Of a stretch of 64,000 bases of DNA, positions 53,697 to 63,195 are shown piece by piece. The translations under genes and the position numbers were made by a program. Under the pieces are notes generated by a model. It did not search any database and was not told the origin of the DNA. It saw only the letters and a list, made by a program, of their open reading frames with translations. Each line of letters begins with the position of its first letter. The first letter of the stretch is position 1. The DNA is from Telluria mixta (lineage in GTDB: Bacteria; Pseudomonadota; Gammaproteobacteria; Burkholderiales; Burkholderiaceae_D). The DNA lies in contig NZ_CP119520.1 in the NCBI RefSeq assembly GCF_029223865.1, positions 5,704,001-5,768,000 of the forward strand, given 5' to 3'.

Positions 53697-54625
53697 CGGC
53701 GCGCCGCTGGCTCGCCGCGCTGCTGCTGACGGCGTCGACCCTCGTGCACGCGGGTGATACGCGGCCCGGTCCGCGCGCGATCTGGATCTGGGAAGGCGAG
53801 TCGTACGCCATGCTGGAAGACGATGCGGCTGCGCGCACCGCCATCGCCTTCCTGAAGGACAAGGCGATCGGCACTGCCTACGTGTATGCCGACGCGTACG
53901 AAGGCCGCAACCTGATCGCGACGCAGCCGGGGCGCTACCGGACGCTCGTCCGGCGCATGCACGCGGCGGGGCTGAAGGTGCAGGCGCTGCTGGGTTCCGG
54001 CTATCTGCACACGGAACGCTACCTGCTGCCGGAACACCGTCGCGCCGCGCAGGCGATGCTGCAGCGGGTACTGGACTACAACGCGGCCGCTGCGCCCGAC
54101 GAGCGCTTCGACGGCATCAGCCTCGACATCGAGCCGCACATCCTCGACGCCTGGGCGACCAGCAAGATGGAATTGCTGGGCGATTTCCTCGACATGTCGG
54201 ACGCGCTGGTGCGCCAGAAGAATGCGGTGGCGCCGGGCTTGCCGATGGGGCCCGCGATCCCGTTCTGGTACGACGGCATCCAGGTCGAGTGGAAGGGCCG
54301 GCGCAGGCCGATGAACGAGCACGTGCAGGACCTGTACGACACCGTGGCGCTGATGGATTACCGCGACCATGCCGAAGGCGGCGACGGCATCGTCAGCCAT
54401 GCGCGCGACGAACTGGATTACGCCGCCAGGATCGGCAAGCCCGTCGTCATCGGCGTGGAGACGATGCCCAACGCCATCCGCAAGGTGTCGTTCCACCACC
54501 TGCGCGAAGGGGACATGGAACGCGAACTCGCGGAAACGGCGCGCGCCGTCGCCGGTTTGCCGGGCTTCGGCGGCTTCGCCATCCACCACTACGCGGCATA
54601 CCGGCGCTGGCTCGGCGCCGACTAG
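53693..54625 (+). CDS. Exported GH18-like TIM-barrel protein of unknown function
   Basis: A 310-residue exported protein with a signal peptide (to about residue 20, TLVHAG). The motif FDGISLDIEPH near residue 140 matches the GH18 DGxxxDxE catalytic signature, with Ser in place of the middle Asp, and VALMDYRD and PVVIGVET fit later strands of a TIM barrel. The proposed role is cleaving or binding a glycan. GTG 53693 overlaps the previous stop (GTGA). The stop shares CTAG with the universal stress gene opposite. Confidence 0.72.
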   Translation: MTARRWLAALLLTASTLVHAGDTRPGPRAIWIWEGESYAMLEDDAAARTAIAFLKDKAIGTAYVYADAYEGRNLIATQPGRYRTLVRRMHAAGLKVQALLGSGYLHTERYLLPEHRRAAQAMLQRVLDYNAAAAPDERFDGISLDIEPHILDAWATSKMELLGDFLDMSDALVRQKNAVAPGLPMGPAIPFWYDGIQVEWKGRRRPMNEHVQDLYDTVALMDYRDHAEGGDGIVSHARDELDYAARIGKPVVIGVETMPNAIRKVSFHHLREGDMERELAETARAVAGLPGFGGFAIHHYAAYRRWLGAD

Positions 54626-55062
54626 CGGACCACCAGCACGGGAATGTCGCAGTGGATCAGCACCCGCTGCGTCTCGCTGCCCAGCAGCCGCGCGGCCATC
54701 CCGTGGCGACCGTGCGATGCCATCACGATCACGTCGCAGCCATGTGCGCGCGCCGCCGCGACGATGCCTTCCCACGGCGGACCGGGCGGCGCCAGCACTG
54801 TCTCGCACGGCACACCCGCCTCGGTGGCGCGCCGCACGACGTAATCGAGCGCCTCGCGGCCGAGGCGGTCCGCCTCGCCGCGCCAGGCATCGTAGAACGG
54901 GCCGCCGATGTCGCCCGTGGCGAGCAGCGGCGATTCGCCGGCCACGTGCACGCCGACGATCGTCCCGCCGCCCAGTTTCGCCAGGCCCAGCGCGGACCCG
55001 AGGGCGGCCGCGGCCCGTTCGGTGCCGTCGACAGGGACGAGAATGCGCTTGTACACGGTCAC
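54622..55062 (-). CDS. Universal stress protein (UspA family)
   Basis: A 146-residue UspA-fold protein. The ATP-binding end motif is ASHGRHGMAARLLGS, i.e. G-2x-G-9x-G(S/T) with Ala for the first Gly. It follows the second Usp gene with a 4-base overlap, so the two form an operon. Two-Usp operons in this group are commonly tied to low oxygen or nutrient stress; no regulator is seen. Confidence 0.92.
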   Translation of the reverse strand: MTVYKRILVPVDGTERAAAALGSALGLAKLGGGTIVGVHVAGESPLLATGDIGGPFYDAWRGEADRLGREALDYVVRRATEAGVPCETVLAPPGPPWEGIVAAARAHGCDVIVMASHGRHGMAARLLGSETQRVLIHCDIPVLVVR

Positions 55063-55517
55063 TTCCTCTCTGCGGCGCGTGGGCGCATCACCATCACGGG
55101 CACGTGCGCTTCGGCCAGCACTTTCTGCGTGACGCTGCCGGCCAGCAGCCGCGACAGCCCGCGCCGGCCGTGCGAGCCCATGAAGATCAGGTCGCAGGCG
55201 TGGCTGTCGGCCGTCGCGAGGATGGCGTCGGCCGGCGAGTAATCGAGCACGGCCAGCGAGGTGCAGCGCACGCCGGCCGCCTCGGCGGCATTGGCCACGT
55301 TGCGCGCATGTTCCTTGGCGGCGGAGAGCAGGACGGCGTCGTCGAGGCCGGGATCGATTGCCATCGCGGCCTCCGCCGAGGCGATGGGCGGTTGCGGCTG
55401 GCCGACGGCGAGGACGACGACTTCGCTGCCGTGGGCGCGCGCGAAGGCAATGGCGGCCTGCTCGGCGGCGGCGGAGACGTCGGAACCGTCCGTGGGGACG
55501 AGGATACGGTCATACAT
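55059..55517 (-). CDS. Universal stress protein (UspA family)
   Basis: A 152-residue UspA-fold protein with the intact ATP-binding motif GSHGRRGLSRLLAGS near the C-terminus and the N-terminal ILVPTDGS strand. ATG 55517 has an AGGAGGAATCAT site, a strong ribosome site. It is the first gene of the Usp pair; the 74-base gap to the MaoC gene is upstream. Confidence 0.93.
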   Translation of the reverse strand: MYDRILVPTDGSDVSAAAEQAAIAFARAHGSEVVVLAVGQPQPPIASAEAAMAIDPGLDDAVLLSAAKEHARNVANAAEAAGVRCTSLAVLDYSPADAILATADSHACDLIFMGSHGRRGLSRLLAGSVTQKVLAEAHVPVMVMRPRAAERK

Positions 55518-55591
55518 GATGATTCCTCCTGAGAGTCCGGTGGGGACAGTCTCAGGATGGCGAATCTATCAAGCAGTTTCTTTGATATATA

Positions 55592-56422
55592 TCAAATGGT
55601 CCGGAAGCTGCCTTCGGCCACAATGCGCCTGCCGCCACCGACGGCAAAGCTGCCGGCCGCGAGGTCGGCACCGAGCACCAGTTCGCTGCCGAGCGCGGCC
55701 GGCGCGCGGAAACGGCCTTCCAGCGCGAGGATGCGCCGGCCGCAGGCTTGCTCCAGTTCGGCGCAAGCGCGCGCCAGCGTGTGCATGCCGTGGACGATCG
55801 GCCGCTTCATGCCCATCAGGCGCGCGCTCCACGTCCACAGGTGGATCGGGTTCCAGTCGCCGGAGATCCGGGCGTAGGCGCGCCCGGTATTGCGCGGCAG
55901 GCGCCAGCCCGCGAGCACGGGCAGGTCGCGCGCGTCCTGGCGGCGCTTCCTGCCGGACTCGCCGCGCACGACGAGGTAGGTACTGCGGCAGGTGAAGATG
56001 TCGGTGCCCTGCTGGCGCGCGACGGTGTCCAGTTCCGCGTACACGGCGCCGTTCTCGGCCGGCGGCCGGATGTTCACGGTGGTCGACAGCACGAGCGGCA
56101 CGCCGCGGCGCGGTTCGGCCAGCGCGCGCAGTGCGTTTTCCGTGTGCACGGTGCCGGGCAGCCGGAACGGGAAGGCGTCGTCGAGCATCGTCGCGACGTG
56201 GGCGCGCTGGGCCAGCAGGTAGTAATAGGTAACGGGAATGCCTTCGTCGCGGAAGCCGAGCGCCTGGCGGTAGCGCCGCAGCTGGTTGGAGTCGATGCTG
56301 TCGAGCACGTACGCAGTGCGCGGTGTGCGGACGCCGTTCAGGCGGCGCGGGCGTTTGACAAGGGCGCGCAGCAGGGTGGCGGCACCCAATGAGGGGAGCG
56401 GTGACGGAGAGTCGGCTGTCAT
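55592..56422 (-). CDS. MaoC-like (hot-dog fold) dehydratase
   Basis: A 276-residue double hot-dog protein. The C-terminal MaoC signature ARISGDWNPIHLWTWSARLMG carries the Asp/His hydratase pair, and PIVHGMHTLARA follows. The N-terminal half is probably a second, inactive hot-dog. The likely reaction is hydration of an enoyl-thioester; the pathway is unknown. ATG 56422 was chosen over one 19 codons upstream. It is divergent from a periplasmic binding protein gene. Confidence 0.88.
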   Translation of the reverse strand: MTADSPSPLPSLGAATLLRALVKRPRRLNGVRTPRTAYVLDSIDSNQLRRYRQALGFRDEGIPVTYYYLLAQRAHVATMLDDAFPFRLPGTVHTENALRALAEPRRGVPLVLSTTVNIRPPAENGAVYAELDTVARQQGTDIFTCRSTYLVVRGESGRKRRQDARDLPVLAGWRLPRNTGRAYARISGDWNPIHLWTWSARLMGMKRPIVHGMHTLARACAELEQACGRRILALEGRFRAPAALGSELVLGADLAAGSFAVGGGRRIVAEGSFRTI

Positions 56423-56553
56423 CGTGAACTTCGGAAAACCAAAATCCCATTGTGCCTGAAATTCCGGCTTCCCTTGCAAGACTTGTGAAATCCGCTCATC
56501 CGCGTTACCCTATCGATTTGGTATAAAGAATCACAGTTTTAGATGAGGATGGA

Positions 56554-57681
56554 ATGAAGAAGCAAGCGTTGTTGGTGTTGGCACTGTCCGCGGCGGGTCT
56601 CGCGACGGCCCAGGAGACCGTGAAGATCGGCCACGTGGCCTCGATGACGGGACCGGTGGCCCATTTCGGCAAGGACAGCGAAAACGGCGTGCGCATGGCG
56701 ATCGACGCGCTGAACGCGCGCGGCGCCACGATCGGCGGCAAGAAGGTGAAATGGGTGCTCGTGCCGGAAGACGATGCGGGCGATCCGAAGGCGGCGACCA
56801 CCGCCGCGCAAAAGCTGGCGGATGCGAAAGTGAACGCCGTGATCGGCCACGAGACGTCGGGCACGACGATCCCTGCCGCGAAGATCTACAACGACGCCGG
56901 CATCCCGCAGATTTCGCCGTCGGCCACGAATCCGAAGTACACGCAGCTGGGCTACAACACGGCGTTCCGCGTCGTCGCGAACGACATCCAGCTGGGGCGC
57001 GCGCTGGGCCGCTATGCCGTCAAGACGATGGGCGCGAAGCGCATCGCCGTCATCGACGACCGCACGGCCTACGGCCAGGGTCTCGTCACGGAATTCGCGA
57101 ACAGCCTGCGCCAGCAGGGCGTGAACCCGGTCGCGCGCGAATTCACGAACGACAAGGCGACGGACTTCGCCGCCATCCTGACGCGCATCCGCGCCAGCAA
57201 CCCGGACCTCGTGTTCTTCGGCGGCATGAACGCCGTCGCGGGCCCGATGCTGCGCCAGATGAAGCAGCTGGGCATCAACGCGAAGATGATGGGCGGCGAC
57301 GGCATCTGCTCGGACGCCATGCAGCCGCTGTCGGGCAATACGATGACGGATGGGCAGGTCGTGTGCGCCGAAGCGGGCGGCGTGGAAGAGAAGGGCAAGG
57401 CCGGCATGGACAAGTTCCGCGCCGACTACAAGAAACGCTTCGGGATCGACGTGCAGATCATCGCGCCGTATTCGTACGACGCCGTACTGGCCATCGCCTC
57501 GGCAATGGACAAGGCCGGCTCCAGCGCGCCGGCGAAATACCTGCCTGAGCTGGCGAAGGTCCGCTATCCCGGCGTCACCGGCACCATCGCGTTCGACGCC
57601 CACGGCGACATCCGCGACGGCGTGCTGACCCTGTACACCTTCAAGGGCGGCCACCGCACGCCGATCGGGGTCACGAAGTAA
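56554..57681 (+). CDS. Branched-chain amino-acid ABC transporter substrate-binding protein (LivK-like)
   Basis: A 375-residue periplasmic binding protein of the LivK type: signal peptide (MKKQALLVLALSAAGLATAQ), VKIGHVASMTGP start, and a two-lobe fold. Ligands in this family include leucine, isoleucine, valine and other amides or aromatic acids. No permease or ATPase gene is adjacent, so it is an orphan or serves a distant transporter. The end overlaps the TetR gene by 11 bases. Confidence 0.92.
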   Translation: MKKQALLVLALSAAGLATAQETVKIGHVASMTGPVAHFGKDSENGVRMAIDALNARGATIGGKKVKWVLVPEDDAGDPKAATTAAQKLADAKVNAVIGHETSGTTIPAAKIYNDAGIPQISPSATNPKYTQLGYNTAFRVVANDIQLGRALGRYAVKTMGAKRIAVIDDRTAYGQGLVTEFANSLRQQGVNPVAREFTNDKATDFAAILTRIRASNPDLVFFGGMNAVAGPMLRQMKQLGINAKMMGGDGICSDAMQPLSGNTMTDGQVVCAEAGGVEEKGKAGMDKFRADYKKRFGIDVQIIAPYSYDAVLAIASAMDKAGSSAPAKYLPELAKVRYPGVTGTIAFDAHGDIRDGVLTLYTFKGGHRTPIGVTK

Positions 57682-58279
57682 CGTCTGCCTTCTCGGGCGC
57701 CCGCATCAGCTCGTCCACGAGGTGGCGGGTCGCCTGCAGCACCTGTTCCGACACGGCCGGATTACCCTTCGCCGCGCCGCGCGCCACGGCGAGGCTTCCG
57801 ATCATCGTGGACACGACGACCATCGCGCGGGCGAGGGCGTCGCTGCCCGGTTCGTTCTGCGCGATCTGGCGCTCGAACGCGCGCACCATCACCATATAGC
57901 CCTCGGCGAAGCGGGCGCTGATCGCCTTGTCCTGGCGCCCGATCTCGCTGGCGGACGCCGCCATCGCGCAGCGGTTGCCGATATCGTCGCGCGATTCCAG
58001 CGACAGGTAGCGGTCGAGGAAACGGGCGAGGTCGGGCATGCCGTCCACCGTGCTCGAATACATGCGCGAATTGGCCTGGTCGAGCCCATACGACAGGGCT
58101 TCCAGCGCCAACTCTTCTTTCGAACGGAAATGCGCATACAGGGCGCCGTGCGTGAGGCCGGCTTCCTTGCTGATCTCGGCGACGCCAACGCCGTCGATGC
58201 CGCGTTCGCGGAACAGTTTGCTCGCCGCGCGGATCAATGCCGCGCGGTTGTCGGCGGCCTTTTCTTTGCTGATTCTCAT
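57671..58279 (-). CDS. TetR-family regulator
   Basis: A 202-residue TetR regulator. The helix-turn-helix is VGVAEISKEAGLTHGALYAHFRSKEEL (about residues 31-57). ATG 58279 is used; 16 residues are added by an upstream ATG. A pair of TATGAT direct repeats lies upstream (58333-58338, 58344-58349). The target is not evident; the divergent lipid-kinase-like gene is a candidate. Confidence 0.9.
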   Translation of the reverse strand: MRISKEKAADNRAALIRAASKLFRERGIDGVGVAEISKEAGLTHGALYAHFRSKEELALEALSYGLDQANSRMYSSTVDGMPDLARFLDRYLSLESRDDIGNRCAMAASASEIGRQDKAISARFAEGYMVMVRAFERQIAQNEPGSDALARAMVVVSTMIGSLAVARGAAKGNPAVSEQVLQATRHLVDELMRAPEKADVTS

Positions 58280-58554
58280 GCTGTGCGTGTAAAGCCTGAA
58301 GCGCGCCGGCTTGGCGGAGTGGCGCATTTTCGTATGATGAAATTATGATTGTGTCTGCGAGTATAACGCGTCGTGGGTAGGGCGCGCGTAGCGAAATTGT
58401 TGACATTGGCACGGGCCAGGGAGGATGCACCATCCTGGTGAAAAGGGGCGCGATGTTACATTATGCTCGCCACGTTCAGCCGGGCGGGCCGGTCGCGCGA
58501 ATGCTGCTATCCTGCGGCTGTCCGATCCACCACCGACCCTGGAGATCCCTGGCG

Positions 58555-59550
58555 ATGCCGGCCGAACTTCGCCCCGATGCCCCGTTCTATGTCGTACTCA
58601 ACGCCGGTTCCGGCCGGGCCGAGACCGACCTGCGCTGTTCGACCATCCGCCACGTGCTGGGTGCGGCCGGGCGCACCTGTGAGCTGGAAGTCGTGCACGA
58701 TGCGGCGAAGCTGGAGGACGCGGCCCGCGTGATGGCCGGGCGGGCGGCGCGCGATGGCGCCATTCTCGTCGCGGCCGGCGGCGACGGCACGCTCAACACG
58801 GTCGCGCATGCGGCGGTCGCCCATGGCTGCGTGTTCGGCGTGCTCCCGCAGGGAACCTTCAATTATTTCGGCCGCACGCACGGCATCCCGGAAGACCTGG
58901 CCGACGCCGTGCGCGCGCTGCTCCACGCGCGTGTGCGGCCCGTGCAGATCGGCCTCCTGAACGACCGCATCTTCCTCGTGAACGCGAGCGTCGGCATGTA
59001 TCCGCATTTGCTGGAAGAGCGCGAGCACGACAAGCGCCAGTACGGCCGCTCGCGCGTCGTGGCCCTGCTGTCGGCTGTCAAGACGGCGCTGCGCGGCTAC
59101 CGCAGCCTGCGCATCACGCTCGAACTGGATGGCAAGACGCGCCACCTGAGAACTCCCACGCTCTTCGTCGGCAACAACCGCCTGCAGATGGAACAGGTGG
59201 GCATGCACGCGCTCGACCAGGCGCTCGACGAGGGCCGGCTGGTGGCGATCGCGCCGCGCCCCGTCGGGCGCCTGCGGATGCTGGGCCTGCTCGTGCGCGG
59301 CGCGCTCGGGCGGCTGGGCGAGGCGGAAGACGTCGACGCGTTCGCATTCCGCCGCATGACGGTGCGTGCGCCGTTGCTGTCGGCGCGGCGTCGCCTGAAA
59401 ACGGCGACGGACGGCGAGGTGTGCAGGATGGCGTTGCCGCTGCGGTTCGAGGCGCTGGAGGGGAGGTTGCTTCTGCTCGTGCCGGACGCAGTTTCCGCGG
59501 AGGCCTCCCGCGGCAAACTTCCCGTCGTTCCCGCGCAGGCGGGAACCTAA
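58555..59550 (+). CDS. Diacylglycerol/sphingosine kinase-family protein
   Basis: A 331-residue lipid-kinase-like protein with the nucleotide-binding motif GGDGTLN near residue 74 and the FNYFGRTHGIP segment of the YegS/BmrU type. ATG 58555 follows GGAG 9 bases upstream; a longer frame from 58438 has no better site. The last codons (residues about 323-331, VVPAQAGT) are read from a hairpin repeat, which extends the tail. Substrates could be diacylglycerol or phosphatidylglycerol. Confidence 0.87.
   Translation: MPAELRPDAPFYVVLNAGSGRAETDLRCSTIRHVLGAAGRTCELEVVHDAAKLEDAARVMAGRAARDGAILVAAGGDGTLNTVAHAAVAHGCVFGVLPQGTFNYFGRTHGIPEDLADAVRALLHARVRPVQIGLLNDRIFLVNASVGMYPHLLEEREHDKRQYGRSRVVALLSAVKTALRGYRSLRITLELDGKTRHLRTPTLFVGNNRLQMEQVGMHALDQALDEGRLVAIAPRPVGRLRMLGLLVRGALGRLGEAEDVDAFAFRRMTVRAPLLSARRRLKTATDGEVCRMALPLRFEALEGRLLLLVPDAVSAEASRGKLPVVPAQAGT
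59527..59546. repeat. Palindromic repeat, GTTCCCGC-type hairpin
   Basis: Eight-base arms GTTCCCGC/GCGGGAAC around GCAG form a perfect hairpin. It supplies the last sense codons of the lipid-kinase-like gene. Hairpins of this kind recur in Massilia-like genomes (from memory). Confidence 0.7.
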
Positions 59551-59586
59551 TTTTGCGAGCGTCACGGCGGCTCAGCTGAAATTGGA

Positions 59587-59604
59587 CCCCGGCCTTCGCC
59601 GGGG
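59587..59604. repeat. Palindromic repeat, CCCCGGC-type hairpin
   Basis: CCCCGGC (59587-59593) and GCCGGGG (59598-59604) flank CTTC. It sits in the 75-base gap between convergent genes 40 bases after the first hairpin and may act as a two-way transcription stop, though no T run follows. Confidence 0.65.
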
Positions 59605-59625
59605 CGACGGATCAGCCGCCAGCGG

Positions 59626-62382
59626 TTAGTTTTCGGTGGCGGCGGCCAGCCACCCTTCGAGCGCATCCAGCGGCATCGGCCGGGCCATCAGATAGCCCTG
59701 CACCTCGTCGCAGTCGGCGGCGCGCAGGAAATCGAGCACGTCGGCCGTTTCGACGCCTTCCGCCACGACGGACAGTTTCAGCGCATGGGCCATGTCGACG
59801 AACGCCTTGACGAAGTCGAACGCGCTGATGCGGCCGTCCTCCTGCAGCACGAACGACCGGTCCAGCTTGAGGACGTCGATGTGGAAACGGCGCAGGTAGG
59901 CGAGGCCGGAATAGCCGGTGCCGAAGTCGTCGACGGCCAACTTGACGCCCAGCGCGCGCAGCTCGTCCAGCATGGCCGCCGTGCGCGGGATGTCCTCGAT
60001 CAGGGCGCTCTCCGTCAATTCCACTTCGAGACAATCGGGAGGGAGGCCGCTGTCGGCCAGCACGGCGCGCACGTCGTCGACGAAGCCCGGCTGAGCGAGC
60101 TGGCGCGCGGACACGTTCACCGACACGCGGATGGTGCGGCCGTGGCGGTCGATCAGGCGGCGCGTCTGGCGGCATGCCTCGTTCAGCACCCAGCGGCCGA
60201 TCGGGAGGATCAGGCCCGTCTCTTCCGCGATGGCGATGAATTCGCCCGGCGACACGCGTCCCAGGTCGGCGCTGTTCCAGCGGATCAGGGCCTCGATGCC
60301 GACGACGTGCATCGTGCGCAGGTCGATGCGCGGCTGGTAGTGCAGCTCGAACTCGTCGCGCACCAGTGCGGGCCGCAACGCCATCTCGAGCGCCATGCGG
60401 GCCTGGGCCGCGAGCGTCATCCCGGGCTCGAAGAACCGGTAGCGGTTGCGGCCCGCGCGCTTGGCGCCGTACATCGCCGTGTCGGCCGTCTGGAACAGTA
60501 GTTCGCGGGTCCCGGCGTCGTGCGGGAACATGCTGATGCCGATCGACCCGCCGGCCGTGACTTCCTGGCCGCCCACGCGCACCGGCACCGCCAGCGCGTC
60601 CAGCAGCTTGGCCGCGATCACTTCGGCATCCGCGCCGCCCGCGCACTCGGCCGCCACGACGAATTCGTCGCCGCCGAGGCGGGCGATCACGTCGCCCGGC
60701 CGCATCACCTTGCGCAGCCGCGCCGCGACTTCGCACAGCAGCGCGTCGCCCAGCTCGTGGCCGAACGAATCGTTGACTTCCTTGAAGCGGTCGAGGTCGA
60801 GGAACATGACGGCCACGCTGCGCCCGTGCGGGCAGGCGTCGAGCATGCGCTGGACGCGTTCCTGCAGCAGGGCGCGGTTGGGCAGGCCCGTCAGCGTGTC
60901 GTGCGTGGCCAGTTCGCGCAGGCGGCTTTCGGCCTGCTTGCGGCCCGTGATGTCGCTCATCAGGCCCGTCACGCATTCGACGTTGCCGCACGGGTCGCGA
61001 CGGGCACTCCCGTTGAACAGCACGTGCACCGACCCGCCGTGGGCGTGGCGCAGCACCGCCTCCACGCCCTGCACGGGCGCCTCGACGTCGTGCGTCGCGA
61101 GGCTGTGCCAGGGGAATGCGACGAACAGGTCGTCGAGCGTGCGCCCGAGCAGCGCGGCGCGCGTGTGGCCGGACAGGGCGCACAGGGCCGGGTTGACGTC
61201 GAGGACGCGGCCGTCCGCACTGGCGAGCACGTAGCCGGCCGGCGTCATCTCGATGACTTCGCGGAAGCGCTGTTCGCTGGCGCGCAGCTGGCGCTCCGCT
61301 TCCTCGCGCTCGGTCAGGTCGCGGATGATGGCCTGGAAGTACTCCTGGCCGCCATCCTCGAAGCGCGAGATGTGCACCTCGGCCGGAAAGCGGGTCCCGT
61401 CCTTGCGCCGCTTGGCGATGCGCAGCAGGTGGGTATGGCCGGCGCGCAGGCTGTCGAGCATGCCCGCCGTGTACGCGTGGTGACCGTCGATGTCGCTGAC
61501 GGACAGCGTCGTGAATTCGTCTTCCGTGTAGCCGAAGCGGGCGCACGCGCGGCCGTTGGCGGCGATGATGCGCAGATCGCCGTCGGCGATCACGATGCTG
61601 TCGCCGGCCTGCTGGAACAGGTTGCGGAAGCGCTGCTCGCTCTTGCGCACGGCGTCCGCGGCGCGGCGCTTGGACGTGATGTCATGGAAGTACACGGACA
61701 GGCCGTCGGATGTGGGGTAGACGCGCGCTTCGAGCCAGGCGGCGGACGGCGCCCAGTACACTTCATAGAAGCACGGTTCGCCGGTGGACATCGCGCGCCG
61801 GTAGTAGTCGAGGTTTTCCGTGCCTTCGAGCGCGGGCGCGATGTCGAGCAGATGCCGACCGATGTTGGGTTCGACGTCCACGCCGATGAAGGCGCCGGCC
61901 TTGCGGTTGGCGTAGATGAGGCGCCAGTCGCGGTCGATCGCGAAGAAGGCGTCGCCGATACTCTCCAGCATGGCATTCATGCGCTCGCGCGAACGCTTCA
62001 GCTCTTCGCGCGCCGCCCGGTGCGTGGTGACGTCGCGCGCGGTCGCGTACACGAGGCGGGCGCGCGCGGACCAGCGCGCGGACAACGACAGATAGATCGT
62101 CGCGCCGTTCTTGCGGCGCCAGCGCAGCTCGCGCTCATGGCATGGGCGCCCGGCCAGCAGGTCGGCCGTGAGCGTGTCCAGCGCCGCGCGCTCGTCCGGG
62201 TGCAGCAGGTCGCGTACGGGACGTCCGGCCAGCTCGGCCGGCGCGTAGCCGAGGATGTCGCCGGCCGCCGCGTTGGCGCGCACGATCCGCCCGGCGGCGT
62301 CGAGCACGACCATCAGTTCGAAGGCGAGATCGATATGCGCGATGTAGTCGGCAGCGGAGGCGGGCAGGGCCGGCGCGTTCAT
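59626..62382 (-). CDS. Four-PAS GGDEF-EAL dual c-di-GMP protein
   Basis: A 918-residue cytoplasmic protein with four PAS domains (about 15-130, 130-250, 250-370, 370-485), a GGDEF domain (about 490-655, GGDEF near 568, inhibitory RPGD site present) and an EAL domain (about 665-905). EAL catalytic residues are present: EAL, NVSARQL, ELTES, DDFGTG, KLDRSF, VAEGVE, EVQGYL. It could make or break c-di-GMP; both domains look complete. No membrane segment is seen, so sensing is cytoplasmic. Confidence 0.95.
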   Translation of the reverse strand: MNAPALPASAADYIAHIDLAFELMVVLDAAGRIVRANAAAGDILGYAPAELAGRPVRDLLHPDERAALDTLTADLLAGRPCHERELRWRRKNGATIYLSLSARWSARARLVYATARDVTTHRAAREELKRSRERMNAMLESIGDAFFAIDRDWRLIYANRKAGAFIGVDVEPNIGRHLLDIAPALEGTENLDYYRRAMSTGEPCFYEVYWAPSAAWLEARVYPTSDGLSVYFHDITSKRRAADAVRKSEQRFRNLFQQAGDSIVIADGDLRIIAANGRACARFGYTEDEFTTLSVSDIDGHHAYTAGMLDSLRAGHTHLLRIAKRRKDGTRFPAEVHISRFEDGGQEYFQAIIRDLTEREEAERQLRASEQRFREVIEMTPAGYVLASADGRVLDVNPALCALSGHTRAALLGRTLDDLFVAFPWHSLATHDVEAPVQGVEAVLRHAHGGSVHVLFNGSARRDPCGNVECVTGLMSDITGRKQAESRLRELATHDTLTGLPNRALLQERVQRMLDACPHGRSVAVMFLDLDRFKEVNDSFGHELGDALLCEVAARLRKVMRPGDVIARLGGDEFVVAAECAGGADAEVIAAKLLDALAVPVRVGGQEVTAGGSIGISMFPHDAGTRELLFQTADTAMYGAKRAGRNRYRFFEPGMTLAAQARMALEMALRPALVRDEFELHYQPRIDLRTMHVVGIEALIRWNSADLGRVSPGEFIAIAEETGLILPIGRWVLNEACRQTRRLIDRHGRTIRVSVNVSARQLAQPGFVDDVRAVLADSGLPPDCLEVELTESALIEDIPRTAAMLDELRALGVKLAVDDFGTGYSGLAYLRRFHIDVLKLDRSFVLQEDGRISAFDFVKAFVDMAHALKLSVVAEGVETADVLDFLRAADCDEVQGYLMARPMPLDALEGWLAAATEN

Positions 62383-62538
62383 GATGGGTTCCAGTCAAAC
62401 CGGGGATGATGCGGAAGATGCCGGCGCGAGCGCGCGGCCGGAAGATTGTATCATTCCATACGGCAACCTTTTCCTTGAGTGACGCGTAAACACAACACAG
62501 TGGGAATGGCCCGCCGCGTGGACGGGCCGGTGATGGCG

Positions 62539-63051
62539 TTATAGCGATTCGTCGGTATCGAGGTCGTCCGGCGTCAGCCGGTTCCGGCCGGACCGGCTGC
62601 CCTGGCCGCCGCTCTGCATGTTGCCCCCGCCGCGGCTGCCCTGCAACGAAGCGTCGCCCGACGAGTCGTCACCAGGTCCGCTGCCGAGATCGGACTGGGA
62701 CTGGTTGCCCCGGTTGAGGTCGCCACTCTGCTGGCTGCCCCAGTCGCCCCGCTGGGCGTTGTCGCCCGGCCCGCTGGCCAGGTCGGAGTTCTGCTGGTTG
62801 CCCTGGCTGCTCTGGCTGCTCCTGCTGCGGCGGGACCGACCCTGCGCGGGCGTGCCGCCCGGCTGGCCGCCGGCTGACTGCAGGTTGCCCGCATCTCCCC
62901 GGTCGGGTGTGCCGACGCCGCCGTCACGGCCGCCGTCGTTCAGGTTGCCCGTCGTGCCCGTCTTGCCGGCACTGCTCGTGCCTACACCGCTCAGCTCGTC
63001 GTAGTTACTGCCTTTCATGCCCTTGCCTTTGTACTCCTGATTGCTCGGCAT
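62539..63051 (-). CDS. Disordered Gly/Ser/Gln-rich hydrophilic protein
   Basis: A 170-residue protein of low complexity: Gly, Ser, Gln, Asp and Asn dominate, with no cysteine and few large hydrophobics. The unit SDL(A/G)SGPGD repeats and GNQQN-type segments occur. ATG 63051 has AAGGAG, a strong ribosome site, so translation is likely. It could be a hydrophilin-type stress protein; no family was recognised. A hairpin lies 38 bases upstream (63089-63105). Confidence 0.72.
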   Translation of the reverse strand: MPSNQEYKGKGMKGSNYDELSGVGTSSAGKTGTTGNLNDGGRDGGVGTPDRGDAGNLQSAGGQPGGTPAQGRSRRSRSSQSSQGNQQNSDLASGPGDNAQRGDWGSQQSGDLNRGNQSQSDLGSGPGDDSSGDASLQGSRGGGNMQSGGQGSRSGRNRLTPDDLDTDESL

Positions 63052-63088
63052 AATTGTCTCCTTGATCGGTACGTGAGATGCCATGGTA

Positions 63089-63105
63089 GGCCCCCTGTCG
63101 GGGCC
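63089..63105. other. GGCCCC hairpin in the leader of the disordered-protein gene
   Basis: GGCCCC (63089-63094) pairs with GGGGCC (63100-63105) around CTGTC. It lies 38-54 bases upstream of the ATG at 63051 and could be a leader structure or operator. Confidence 0.35.
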
Positions 63106-63195
63106 GACAATCGGAGCAGGCGTCAGGCCCTTGTAGGACCAGTCGGACAGGTCTCGACAGTACGGTCGATGCGTCGCGGATTGGGAACGATTGCA

